Assembly: GCA_032871835.1 (NCBI GenBank)
Contig: CM065301.1
Coordinates: forward strand, 20,725,291 to 20,789,290
Length of the DNA: 64,000 nt
From: Dipteronia dyeriana
Lineage: Eukaryota; Streptophyta; Magnoliopsida; Sapindales; Sapindaceae
Reading direction: 5' to 3'
The position numbers were made by a program, and so were the translations under genes. Positions 23,280 to 35,150 of this stretch are shown piece by piece. Position 1 is the first letter of the stretch. Each line of letters opens with the position of its first letter. Below the pieces are notes generated by a model, which did no database searches, was not told the DNA's origin, and saw only the letters and a list, made by a program, of their open reading frames with translations.

Positions 23280-23542
23280 GTCAATTTGGTATAAAATATT
23301 GTATACCACTATTTCACATACTTCAACAGTTCAATTAGAATTTGAATATTTTATCGTGTTTGATTACTATGGTTTAACAATGAAAAATGAAATTTCCGTT
23401 TGTATGTTTTTTGTTATTTAGTTTTTTGTTAACAAGTGTTGTTGACTTCTTCTTCTTGTTGTTTTTACATTGTTGCTGTTTTTTCCATGACATTATTGAA
23501 ATATTAAATGTATTTGGTTTGATACTGTGATTATAGGTATAA
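23280..23542. other. 5' region of the split hAT transposase gene
   Basis: AT-rich, no ORF. A TTATAG at 23,531-23,536 just before the ATG could be a splice acceptor of a 5' intron. Confidence 0.35.
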
Positions 23543-24029
23543 ATGTCGACTCAAAGAGCAAAGTCAAAAGATCATAGATGGAAGTATGTCACATGCCATA
23601 TTCATGGTGATACAAAATACAATTTTTGTGGTAAAGAGTGTAAATGAGACATATTTCGTGCGAAGGAACATCTAGTCAGCGGTGTAGGTAATGGATGCAA
23701 ATGTTGTCCATAATCCATACAAGAAGAAATTCTAGAGTATATGAAGAAGAGGAAGAACGAAAAACATGAGCGGAATATGGACCCTATAGATGATGATTTT
23801 TGTTTGGCTCTAGAAGATGATAATAATGATGATGATGTGGCCCATAATACGATTCAGCAAAGAACAATCACATCGAGTGGAGCTGGAAGCAACAATGTTA
23901 ATAAAAAACCAAGACTAAATGGTCTGATGGATGTGTACATGACCCCTGATCCAAATGAAAATATAAGAGGTGTGTCTAAACAATCTAAAGAAGTGAATGG
24001 GTTATTAAATGATTTACCAATTTTTTGAT
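23543..24029 (+). pseudogene. hAT transposase (BED/DUF659 type), N-terminal half
   Basis: Starts MSTQRAKSKDHRWKYVTC at 23,543. The BED finger follows with C-x2-C and an H of the form AKEHLV...G-x-G-C-K-C-C, broken by two stops (near 23,646 and 23,713). An acidic linker DPIDDDFCLALEDDNNDDD and KKPRLNGLMDVYMTPDP come next, the usual bridge to the DUF659 core. The rest of the same gene resumes at 41,424, about 17.4 kb away, on the same strand. Confidence 0.8.
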
Positions 24030-24385
24030 TAGTTAAAGTTTGCAATTAAAAGACCAAAATAAATCAACAATAAAAAATCAAGTAAAGTGTGGAAATTAAA
24101 TTGAGATTTGATTTTTGTGTGGGAAACCCTCAATAGGGAAAAACCCACGGGACTAGCCTTGACAGCCACTTCGGTCCTTAAATCCACTACTTGAATACTT
24201 GTTTACAACATAAGTTGACAACCTAGTCACATTATTCTCGGAAGCAACATAAGCTACTTTACTCGCAGGCCATTAATATTGATTCTAGACCAATTGCTTG
24301 CCAATTAATCCATTGATTGCAAGACTTGCTTGCTTGTGCAACTCCATCTAGAAGCCAAAAGACTTTAACTCTATAAAGAGATTAA

Positions 24386-25310
24386 GATTGCGTTTGATTT
24401 TTCGTCTGAAGACTGAATAATGCTGAATTTTACTAAATAGTGTCTGAAAACTGAATATCATGTTTGATTTTTTTCATTGAAAACTGAATATAAGTAATAA
24501 GTTGTTTGTTTTTTTAAGTTAAAAATATCTAAAAATAAATAATTTTACATCTATGCCCTTTCAATTATTATTTGTTATATATTTATATTTTAATGTGTTC
24601 AATGCTGATATGTGGAATTATAATATTATAATTATACATTTATAATGAAATCTATATGCTCTATCAATTTGAACATACCATATAATTATGTCACAAACAG
24701 ACATAATTCATTATATATTAACAAAATTAGTGTCGAATTTAGGAGTATCTCATCTAGGCATATATAGATGATATCGTGGTGCTTGCAATACATATAAAGT
24801 GCATATAGTTTATGGTTAAGTTGGTTTAAGTTTGTTTGTAAAACCAGTAATTTTTTTTAAAGTGTTAATTTTTTCTAATCACATAATATAAAACTAATCA
24901 AATCATGGGAAAAAAAAGTTCTTCGAAATATAAATAGAAGTCGAAATAGGTTTGAACACAATAAAAAAAAATTGGATTCAAATGGAGATTTTGGAGTCTT
25001 GAAAAAACTAGGTTTTATGGCTGCTAAAATTATTTAAATAGTGAGAAAAATAAATAAATATTAATATGGTCAAGGGTGTGAGAGAAGATAAAATAGAAAA
25101 TTAGATAAGATTTGTGAGGGTAAATTTGGAAGTTATAAATTAATATATATTCAGTTGATTTACAGTTAAGTGAAAAGTGAAAAATCATAACCATAACCAG
25201 TGATTTTAAGTGTCCATTCGGTGATTTTATCACTTAAATAATCAAACGAAACAACTTAATGACACACATTAAGTGTCATCAAGTATTAAATGAATAAATC
25301 AAATAGACCC
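24386..25310. mobile_element. 925-bp MITE-like element, TSD TAA
   Basis: The ends GATTGCGTTTGATTTTT and (opposite strand) GGGTCTATTTGATTTAT are imperfect inverted repeats flanked by TAA (24,383-24,385 and 25,311-25,313). It shares GTCTGAAAACTGAA and its general composition with the element at 44,705-45,475, so both belong to one PIF/Harbinger-like family. No transposase ORF. Confidence 0.8.
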
Positions 25311-26059
25311 TAAGTCTCAGTGAATATGTATGAATGTTCAAGATGCAATATAGTGCAAGACCACACACAATATGCTTTACTAGAGATTAAGATGCAAATA
25401 TAATAATCCTAGTTATCAAGGTGTCTATATGAACATACATGCAAACTTTGCTAACAAGAAAGTGAAACCTAGTCACTAAACAATTAAACAAACCTCAATC
25501 AAGTAATGGCAACATAGATATGCAAATAAGAATATGTATATGCAAGTAAAATGCAATTAATTAACACCTAAGCAATCTATATGCCAAAAAGAACCAATCT
25601 TGGAAACATAGAACAAAGGATGAAGCTAGAGATGAGCTCTACTTACCAAGTCATGAAACAAACATGACCCATGAGTGAATAATGCATGATGAAGTTTAGC
25701 AGATTTGAGGTTTGGTGAGACAAGGATCAAGTTTTTGAGGCTTCTCTCTTTAAAGACACTCTATATATCTCACAAGGGAGTTAAAAAGACAGAGTTCGTA
25801 AGGAACAAGATAGCATAAGAGCTTTTTATAAAGGATGTCAAAACAATATCATTTTGAGCAAAAAAGGGCAGTCGTGGTCTCGATTGTCGTGGTCGACTAA
25901 GATGGCAACCAGTCAGGGCAAAGGCAAATGAAACGTTGTCAATCATGCCGCGGTCCCCTTTTTCACGGAGGTCCATGACGACACATGGATTGAGAAAAAC
26001 CGCCGGAGACAATTATGGCTCCAATGATGCGGTAGGCCACAAAAACACTAATACCGCAG

Positions 26060-26064
26060 AAAGC
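26060..26064. other. TSD AAAGC, left
   Basis: Matches 31,202-31,206 exactly; delimits the chromovirus insertion. Confidence 0.92.
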
Positions 26065-26411
26065 TAATAGGAATTAGGTCCTATGCATGGCTTGCATGCA
26101 CCACTTGCTCGGGTGACCTAGAAGTGGCGTACAAAGTTGGTCCAAGTCCTGTTGTTTTGCTTTTAAATTGAGTATTTATATGGAAATTGAATTAGTCATA
26201 TAATAATGAAGCTGTTATGATAAGTAGTGGCTAAAAGATCTCTTTATCTTTAGTCCACTAGTTAGGATTTCCTATTTTCGTGTGATTTCCAGTTGTAATA
26301 TGGCCTATTTAGGTCCAGTTTGAATTGAAAAAAAGATGGAAATTAATAACCAAAAAAACTCTCCAAACCTCTGTTCTTCTTTTATTCTCTTCCCCAAATC
26401 CGTTCTTATCA
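26065..26411 (+). repeat. 5' LTR of the chromovirus
   Basis: Begins TAATAGGAATTAGG (TG end mutated to TA) and ends GTTCTTATCA. It aligns along its whole length with 30,837-31,201. Confidence 0.92.
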
Positions 26412-26425
26412 GAGGTATCAGTGCC
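26412..26425 (+). other. Primer binding site (tRNA-iMet type), decayed
   Basis: Reads GAGGTATCAGTGCC; the usual initiator-Met site is TGGTATCAGAGCC. It lies directly after the 5' LTR. Confidence 0.75.
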
Positions 26426-26437
26426 AGGTTTGGTTCA

Positions 26438-29400
26438 ATGGAAATATGTGGAAAAACACATGTGAAATTCTGCACTGGAGTTCAAGAAATTCTTGCCAGT
26501 CATGAATCCCGGTTCGACCAAATTATTACCGAAATACCACAAGCCCTACGAATGCAACTGAACCCCACCTCTACCGACCAAATAGCTACAGACAAAGACA
26601 TTAACCCCTTAAGAATTGGATAAGCATCCCACAACAGACAATCTCTTTCCACTTCTACCAACTCTGACCGATAACATACCAATCTCAAATTGAATTTCCC
26701 AACCTATGGCGGTGAGGATCCCACCAGATGGATTTTTAAGGCGAAGTAGTATTTTGAATTTAAGGGAATCAAACCACAGCAGCGGGTGCAGTTGGCATCA
26801 TTCCACTTGGAAAACGTCGCACTACAGTGGTATCGTTGGTTTACTAAATTCAGGGGTCCTTTGAGTTAGGACGAATTCACTAAGGTCATCCTCTACCGTT
26901 TTGGACCGACTGATTTTAATGATCCATCAAAGGCCTTGTCAAGACTCAAACAGACATCAGTCAATGCCTATCATAATGCGTTCGAGAAATTGTCGTATAA
27001 AGTGGATAATCTTCTGGAAAAAATTTTGGTGGGTTGTTTCATAGCAAGTTTGAAGGATGATATAAGGTTGGATGTGCGAATCAAACAGCCGAGAGCATTG
27101 ATCGATGCCATTAGTGTGGCACACCTCATTGAAGAACGCAATTATTCTCAATGGAAGCCAGGAACTCCATTTCGGCCAACCATTCCTGTGAACAAAACCC
27201 GACCAGCTCCTAGCTCCACAGTCGGACTCTTGGCTTTCCTCCTTCACAGCGGACAGCCAAAAACGTGAATAATTTTCAAGGATCGATTCACCGTATTACG
27301 GGTCAAGAAGCTCGAGAGAGCCGAGAGAAAGGCCTTTGTTTTTATTACGATGAGAAGTACATGCCAGGACATCGCTGCTCTTGTCCACAATTATTTATGA
27401 TGGAAGACGTGTTGCCAGGAAACGAAACATAAGAGGTGGACATGGAGATAGAACTAGGTCATGAGGTCATACCAAAGATCTTTTTCTACGCATTAGCTGG
27501 TACCACGCATCGGTAAACATTTCACGTTATCGGTAAGGTTAGAAGTAAAGACGTGACGGTACTCATTGACGGGGGAAGTACCCATAACTTTATTGATCAA
27601 TCAATTATGAACAAATTGGGGTTTCTGTGGTTCGTGACAAAATATTTCAGGTAACAGTGGGAAACAAGGAAATAATAGAATGCATGGGTCACTGCATGGG
27701 TCTCTCGATCACGATTCAAGGGTTTACAATCCGAGTCGATTTCTATATATTACCTACGACGGCCTGTCAAGCGGTTTTGGGGGTACAGTGGCTGGAAACT
27801 TTGAGGCCAATTGAGATGGATTACAGGAAACTCAGTATGACCTTCACTCAGGCCGGCAAGACTTACACATTACAAGGGTTGCGACGTTCCGAGCTATCTC
27901 CAGTGAGTGATAAGGAAATATTACATTTCTCAGGTACGAGAATTTTTCTTCATATGGTACATCAGTCCCCGCCAACCCAAGTTAGTGAAATTTCCAGTGA
28001 ATTAAGGGAATTATTATCTGAGTTTGCTCATGTTTTTTAGGAGCCCTTCGAATTGCATCTGAAGCGCAGCCATGATCATTGTATTCCCTTGCTACCGAAT
28101 CATCCCACCGTCAACACAAGACCTTACAGGTGCCCTTATTATATATGTATATATAAAGATCAAAAATCTTGTCCAAGACTTACTCAAATCTGGCATCATA
28201 CGCCTAAGTCAAAGTTCGTTTTCGTCACCCATTCTATTAATCAAGAAGCCCGATGGTTCTTGGAGATTTTCTGTAGACTATCGGGCTCTTAACAAGATCA
28301 AAGTAAAAGATAAATTCCCAATTTCAGTCAATTCCCAATTTCAGTCATTGATGAGTTACTTGACAAGTTACACGGTGCAAAAAGATTTTCGAAATTAGAT
28401 TTGTGTTCAGGTTATCACCAAATTTGGGTCCACCAAGATGACATTCCTACTACGATTTCCGCAGTCATGACGGGCATTATGAATTTATGGTGATGTCGTT
28501 CTAATTGACGAATGCTCCTGCTTCCTTTCATAGCCTTATGAACGATATTTTTGGCCTCACCTACACAGATTCATTTTAGTTTTTTTTAATGATATATTGG
28601 TGTATAGCAGGTCTTGGAAGGAGCATATTCAGCGCCTACGACATGTGTTTCACATTCTGTCCAGAAATCAGTTGTATGTTAAACGATTAAAATGCCAATT
28701 TGGGGTATTGCAAGTCATTTATCTTGGACACCTGATTTTCAAGGAGGGGGTGTCTGTTGATCCAGACAAGATTGTCTCTATCTAAGGATGGCCGATGCCA
28801 ACCACAGTTAATGGTGTCTGTAGATTTTTTGAGCTTACAGGATATTATCAAAAATTTATCCGAGGTTTCGGGGTGATTGCAACACCATTGACAAAACTCT
28901 TGTCTAAGGAGGGGTTTCATTGACGAATGAGGCACTCACTACCTTTGAAACACTAAAAGTTGCATTAATATCTCCACCAGTGTTGCGCCTTTCGGATTTT
29001 ACACAACAATTTATGTCAGAGTGTGATGCATGTGGGGATGGTTTAGGTGTAATTTTATCACAGCAAAATCATTTCATTGCCTATTACAGTGAAACGTTGA
29101 AAGGGAATGCTAAATCATTATCAACATATGACAAGGAAATGTTGGCAGTGGTTAAAGTAGTTCGGAAATGGCGTCTGTATCTATTGAGCAAACCTTTTAT
29201 CATCAAAACCGACCACCAAAGCCTTAAGTATCTCGTGGAACAGCGCATTTTCACACCTTCTTAGGTTAGGTTGCTGCCCAAGATTATGGGTTTCAACTAC
29301 ACCATTCAGTATAGAAAAGGGAAGGAGAACCAAGGTGCAGATGCCCTCCCACGCATAGCCGCATTTCATTTTCAAGTTGTGTCACTTCCGGTTCTGGAAT

Positions 29401-30834
29401 GGTGGACTACCTTGCAGCGTGAGGTAATAGACCTCTCTTGTTATACTAATTTGATTAATAATTGCTCTTCCAGATTGTTTCAAAGGGATGATGTTTGGAA
29501 GCAAAATGGAAAAATACTCTTGAGTCCCACTGCATCCTTACTGCCATCGGTTCTAGCGGATGGACACTCTTCTCCCGCCGGTGGACATTTTGGATTTCTA
29601 AAAATGTTCAGTCAAACCTCTTCTAGTTTTGTTTGGCCTGCAATCCGATCCACGACGAAGGAATTTATTCGCAACTGAGACCTGTGTCAAAAATATAAAC
29701 ATGAAACCTTGCATCCAGCCGGATTGCTTCACCCTCTACCTATTCCATAACGTATTTGGACAAAGATCTCCATTGACTTTGTTAAAGGTCGACCGGTTTC
29801 GTAGGGTCATGATGTGATAATGGTGGTTGTTGACCGTCTTTCAAAATATGCTCATTTCGTGCCTCTGAAACACCCTTATACAACCATGACGGTGGCCAAG
29901 GCTTTCATCTCTGAGATAGTTTGCCCGCATGGTATGCCACTTTCCATAGTGAGCGATCGGGACAAAAATTTTATTAGTTCTTTTTGGCAGAATCTATTCA
30001 AATTGCATGGTACAGTTCTAAAATTCAGTTCCAATTCCAGTTATCATCCGTAAATGGATGGTGAGACAGAAGTTGTGAACCGCACCCTTAAACAGTATCT
30101 GCGATGCTTCACATGGATCAACCGTAAAAATGGATAACGTGGTTATCATGGGCAAAATATGGTTACAATAAGATCGTTCACTTCGCCACCAAAATATCCC
30201 CTTTTTGAAGCAATCTATGGTGTTCCACCTCCCTCCATGTTGTCGTATGTATCAGGTACTACAAAGGTCCAAGCACTTGATGAATTGTGGCGCACAAGGA
30301 AGGAAATCATTCGTGAGCTATATCATAATTTGTTGGATGCTCAAACGACATGAAAATTCAGGCGGACCAACACTGTCAAGAGGTCACCTTTGAGGTGGGC
30401 GATTATGTCTACTTGTGCTTACAACCGTATCGCCAGAAAACAATTGTTTTTAGGAGCTTGCTAAAATTAACACCGTGATTTTTCGAGCCCTTTAAAGTGC
30501 TTGCTCGTATTAGGTCAGTCGCGTATAAGTTGGAACTTTTGGAGGGGGCTCAGATACACGATGTATTTCACGTAAGTTTGCTTAAAAAACGGGACCGATT
30601 GAGTCTGCTATTGTCACACTACCACCTGTTTTAGAATACGCAACAATATTTTTGGAGCCGAATTTCATCTTGGACAGCAGAGTTGTCCACAAAGGGAAGT
30701 GTTGTTCGAAGACTGAGGTTTTGGTATAGTGGAATGGGGAATCTCATGAGGATGCAACGTGGGAAAACTTATGCCATTTTTCAGGTAGTATCCAGAATTC
30801 AGTCTTGAGGACAAGAACCTTTTAAGGGGGAAGG
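26438..30834 (+). pseudogene. Chromovirus gag-pol polyprotein, broken
   Basis: Starts MEICGKTHVKFCTG at 26,438. Gag (26,700-27,160) shows WIFKAKQYFEF, ALQWYRWF and LVGCFIASLKDDIR. The zinc knuckle at about 27,330 reads CFYYDEKYMPGHRC, with the second cysteine replaced by tyrosine. The protease is at 27,530-27,900: VLIDGGSTHNFID and FYILPTTACQAVLGVQWL. RT spans 28,150-28,790: SSPILLIKKPDGSWRFSVDYRAL; the catalytic YxDD box near 28,585 reads FFNDILVYS, with the first Asp lost. RNase H is at 28,920-29,260 (LSTYDKEMLAVV...IKTDHQSLKYL). The integrase core is at 29,770-30,160 (DRLSKYAHFVPL, SIVSDRDKNFISSFW). A chromodomain-like end near 30,655-30,780 reads WNGESHEDATWENLCHF. Many stops. Confidence 0.9.
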
Positions 30835-30836
30835 AT

Positions 30837-31201
30837 TGATAAGAATCAGGTCCTATACATGCATGGCTTGCATGCACCACCTGCTCGGGTGACCTAGAAG
30901 TGGCGTACGAAGTTGGTTCAAGTCTGGTTGTTTTGATCTAGTTGTTTGCTTTTGAATTGAGTATTTATATTGCAATTGAATTAGTCAAATAATAATATAG
31001 TTGTTACGACAAGTAGTGGCTAAAAGTTTTCCTTAACTTCAGTCCACTAGTTAGGATTTCCTATTTTCGTGTGATTTCTAGTTGTAATGTGGCCTATTTA
31101 GGTCCAATTTGAATTGAAATAAAGATAGAAAATTAATAACCAAAACAATTCTCCAAATCTCTGTTCTTCTTTTCTTCTGTTCCTTAAATTTGTTCTTATC
31201 A
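30837..31201 (+). repeat. 3' LTR of the chromovirus
   Basis: TGATAAGAATCAGG ... GTTCTTATCA, 365 bp, followed by TSD AAAGC at 31,202-31,206. Confidence 0.93.
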
Positions 31202-31206
31202 AAAGC

Positions 31207-31224
31207 GCTCGAGGAAGTGACGCG
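31207..31224. other. 18-bp island between two LTR retrotransposons, with left TSD ACGCG
   Basis: GCTCGAGGAAGTGACGCG is all that remains between the chromovirus TSD and the copia 5' LTR. Its last 5 bases are the left target site of the copia element. Confidence 0.85.
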
Positions 31225-32555
31225 TGTGGGGTTTATACCCTAAAGATGTAATTTGTAAATGGATTTATGAAATAAATAAAAGAAAAGTTCAATTCATTCT
31301 TATTGTGTTATTTATTTTATAACTTGTGCATATATTTAACATCCAAGATTGACAGATGTAATCTCGAACTATGTATATGAGTGCTATATGCAGATGGATA
31401 CAGTAAGAGACGTGCAATCTAAAGAGTCCGTAGATAGCAAATAAAGTTGGGTAATTTATTTGTGGTTAATCTATAGTTGCGGTTCATTCCGTAATGTACG
31501 GGTGATTCTATTCTGAATCATTTATATGATATATGGGAATGGTGTCACCTTGTACGATGTGATCATATAGGAATGTCATGATCTATATGAATCTCTCACC
31601 AAGATTCGTTTATCGATGAGATTCATATATATCAACTAATAATGGTTATATATGGGTGATCTTAGTCATGAGTGTCTTATCGACTCCTTCAGGTTATATC
31701 ATGATCTTTGATAAACCATGAGTGAGGTCAGATGCAGTTCCTGATCAATATACTATGTATATTGGGATTGCGGTTTGGCTTGTGGCTGGGAAGGTTTGTA
31801 CATAATAGTAGAATCCATTCCTTTTTGTGAGAATTAGATGGTAGTTCCCTTAAGGGTTGATTCAGGGCTTGGACAATATGAGCGCTCTCTTAATTCCGTG
31901 AGAAAAAAAGATTTATTGTCCATTAGAGAATTAACGGTACTTAAACAATATATGTAATTAGAGGGGTATAACGGACATTATGACATAGCTCTAATTATCA
32001 CGCCATATATAATAGCTATATCAATGGAAACCCAGTTGTATCGGTCTGTGTAAAAGCGTCTGTAATTGGGAGAGTGCAGCTTTGGGTTTTTAGTGGAATA
32101 ACACCGAAGTTAATAATTAAGGAATATTAATTAAAGAGTATAATTAATGATTATGAGGATTATTAAAGCTTAAAATACTGTAGGTCCATTAGGTCCCCTT
32201 GCTAGTCCGATCGATTTAGGTAACAAGGATCATGGTTAATTAATTGGACAATCCAATTAATTGTGTTACGAAGATAACACGTATTTATTTGGAAATTAAT
32301 TGAATAATGAGATTATTTAATTAATAAATATAATGATTATGTTAATTAAATAATTAGATTATTTAATTGTATAACTAATATTTAGTTGGAGGTTGTTGAT
32401 TGATATTTAATTTTTTAAGATAAGATAATTTAATTATTTTATTTTATTAAATTAGATATTTAATTTTAAATTTAAAGAGTTTAAATTCAAAACAAATTGA
32501 TTAATATCTTTAAAGATATGAGATATCTTAAAAGGTTGTAATTGATTAGTTTTAT

Positions 32556-32607
<52 letters not shown>

Positions 32608-33408
32608 CATGTATTTTTGTTACGATAAATACAATAAACAAATAATCAATATAGATAAATGCACATATATCAGTTTGTATAGGATACAAACAAGGATTGT
32701 GTGTGAATCAATTAAAGAAGAGAAGACAAACATGTAAAAACTAAAAATTTGCATATGATGTAAATTGGTGGTGCGTGAATTTAATATCAAATACATCAAA
32801 ACATTAACGAAAACAATAAGAAATATCAGTACGTGTGCAGGATATTGAAAGTTTGTGCAAGTAGTATGTATGTGAAACTTGATTAAAAGCGTATAGTGAA
32901 AATTGCATGAGGATTTTGGCTTTTGAAGCAAATTTGATTTGCATGAAGTCACTGCTAGTGTGTGCTTTTGAGAGAGAGAAAAAAGTGACAAAAAGTTGTG
33001 GTGCAGTGTAAACAATTGAAACGAAAAAGAAAAATATTTTTCGTAATTAGAATTGTTCTATTTTTTTTCTCTTCAAAGGAAAGAGTTTCTTCAAGTTTGT
33101 CTTTTCTCTACATCCTCCATTCAAATTCTTGAGACTGTGATGCGTCCACACGCAGTTACTAGTTCTGAAACATAGCGAGGAAGATCGAGTGGTTCAGACA
33201 GAAGCATATAGTAAAGTGAATGAGCTTCCAAATATTGGAAATATTTTCTTTTTTTTTTTATTTTGATTGCAATTTCCTGTGTATACATATTGTATGTATG
33301 AGTTTCAAAAATAATTACGATCCCAAGTTCACTGGTTCCAGATTATGATCTGTATAAAAAAATTTAAAACCTAATTCTGCTGCGTTACCAGTGAACGGGG
33401 TTCCAATA
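31225..33408 (+). repeat. 5' LTR of the copia element
   Basis: Starts TGTGGGGTTTATACCCTAAAG (one T short of the 3' copy) and ends GGGGTTCCAATA (CA end mutated to TA). It contains a long TA microsatellite at 32,561-32,606. Confidence 0.94.
32561..32606. repeat. (TA)n microsatellite in copia 5' LTR
   Basis: About 23 TA units; the matching site in the 3' LTR (40,184-40,211) has about 14 units. Confidence 0.95.
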
Positions 33409-33410
33409 AT

Positions 33411-33424
33411 TGGTATCAAAAGCA
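33411..33424 (+). other. Primer binding site, tRNA-iMet type
   Basis: TGGTATCAAAAGCA two bases after the LTR; the canonical form is TGGTATCAGAGCA. Confidence 0.85.
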
Positions 33425-33659
33425 ATTTTATTTTCGGAACTTGAAATTATTTTCAATGTTCCTGTATGTATGAATGTGTAGGCACTATCTATATGATTGT
33501 ATGAATGTTTATAATTAAATTGTTTAATTTAAATATGGTTGGTTGTAATTTTTTATGGTACTGTGGATTTAGGGTTTATGGGTTGTATAATTTTTTTTTT
33601 ATTTTTTTACTATTATTGTATTGTAAATAAATATAAGTGTAACCTGTAAACGAAGAACT

Positions 33660-33850
33660 AGAAACACGAGTGAATGCAGTACTATTCACCGGACACTGTT
33701 CACGACACTATTCACAAGTATTATTCACACGGTACTATTCACCGGACACTGATCACCGCTTTGTTCACTCGGTACTGCTCATGGCACTATTCTGTGGTAT
33801 TGTTCAAGGCACTATTCCCGGACACTGTTCACATCGTCTTTCACAGTTTT
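33660..33850. repeat. Short-word repeat (ACTGTTCAC / ACTATTCAC) in the copia leader
   Basis: Words of the form GGACACTGTTCAC, GCACTATTC and GGTACTATTCACC recur more than ten times in 190 bases, with no reading-frame period. It lies between the primer site and gag. Confidence 0.85.
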
Positions 33851-35150
33851 GTTGACAAGTGTTGCCTAGTGCTTTCAGTGCTGAATTCCTGTTTCGGATT
33901 CATGAGATGAATCGAAGTGACCTGAATATTTCTAAAGTTACAAGAAGACCAAGGAATGCCTTAGGGAATTTTTGTAATTTTTAGATTCCTATTTTTTTAG
34001 GTTAAATAATCCATAGTACTCGGTCAATTCATGTATGTGTTATATTATGTGATGATAAAAGCATTGTCATGCATACGTATGTCATTTAGATTAGTTGTGC
34101 CTACACAAATATATTTGATATGTCATACATGCATCATAGCTAAATTTTTTATGTATTTTTTTTAATTTGATTAAAATGGGTAAATACATAATTGGCTATG
34201 AAAATAAGATTAGTTTTTTTTAATGGTTAAAAAACTTGGTAATTCTCATTAAATATTAATCTAGTTATTAAAGTGTTTAATAAGTTAGATTAATAGGGTT
34301 ATTGATTGCAATTAGGATTAATATGATTAATTACCTAATAATAAATGAACCGAATAAAGTGTTAGAGTTTTAATAGTTAAAACTTGGTAAACACTATCAT
34401 AATAATCTAACCTTAGTAAATAGTTTACAAAGGCATAGATTATTCACTAATAGATTAGATTTTTAATAGTTAATAATCATGAATAATTTATTAGTTAATT
34501 AAAATTTGTTTCTAATAATGAATTAGTCAATGCGCTAGATAACTTGATTAAAGTTAGTCTTTTGATCCTGTAGAGTCTAGACGCATTAACGGATAATAGA
34601 AAACTCTAATTTTAAAATAGTGAGTGGGAGAGGGATATATGACACATATATCTCGCGGTCTCCAACATTAGTTCAACACCGTGAGATCTAAGTGGGGTCT
34701 CGTGACGGCTTTGTTTTCATCCTCCATAAAGAGGATTTCCACAAAGATCAATACCAAGGTTGACTTCCTAACGGATAGGATTTCTGAGGGTATTTCGGAT
34801 TGACTGACCCTAAGGCGGTAATTCTCGAGTTAAGCTAGTGAGATCTGAAATGGTGGGTTACACTCACGAAGGTTTTGATTAAGTTTTGTTAATTAAAAAC
34901 CTGATTGAATAAACGATGATTGAATGATATGGAATAAGAGTTATTCTAGAATATTATTTGATTGAAAATGTCTCGGTCCAACATGTAAAGACTTGACCGA
35001 CTCTAAGGCGGAACTTCTTTGTGGTATGTTGGATTGTTGTGGCATCGTAACTAGTTTTAGGGTAGTTCTAGTTCGTTAAACATATTCATGCATCGTGTTT
35101 AAATTTATGCCAAATCACTCACTCTTGTTTTTGATAAATGATTGAATGGA
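33851..35150. other. Copia leader before gag
   Basis: About 1.3 kb with no ORF. AT-rich at 34,100-34,620, with repeated words such as TTTTAATAGTTAA and GATTAGATTA. From 34,620 it becomes less AT-rich and reads ACTCTAAGGCGG twice in similar form (34,810 and 34,999). Confidence 0.5.

Larger units (their letters stand above)
24030..26064. other. Unresolved older insertion (left part) inside the split hAT gene
   Basis: No coding domain recognised. It starts with AT-rich sequence and GTGTGGGAAACCCTC...GGGAAAAACCCACGGGAC, and near 25,860-25,990 holds GTCGTGGTC/CCGCGGTCC-type words. Its continuation is 31,207-31,219 and 41,024 to about 41,423 once the two LTR elements and the MITE are removed. Its own ends and class could not be settled; weak inverse similarity between 24,018-24,055 and the complement of 41,375-41,420 may be TIRs. 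Confidence 0.4.
26065..31201 (+). mobile_element. Ty3/gypsy chromovirus, small (Reina-like by size), TSD AAAGC
   Basis: Two LTRs of 347 and 365 bp flank a gag-PR-RT-RH-INT-chromodomain coding region. A tRNA-iMet-type primer site follows the 5' LTR, and a polypurine tract (AAGGGGGAAGGA, 30,823-30,834) precedes the 3' LTR. A perfect 5-bp TSD flanks it. The total of 5.14 kb and the short LTRs fit the Reina clade; that clade call is inference. Confidence 0.93.

Noticed and set aside
25770..26012. 80-codon minus ORF
   Set aside because: No recognisable domain; lies in an unclassified repeat with no start context or neighbour to support it.
32620..33015. 131-codon minus ORF in the copia LTR
   Set aside because: Lies in an LTR, is low-complexity in composition, and the frame is not maintained in the matching region of the 3' LTR.
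33660..33850. CRISPR-like repeat array
   Set aside because: Spacing is irregular, the words are degenerate, the context is a plant retrotransposon leader, and there are no spacers of constant size.
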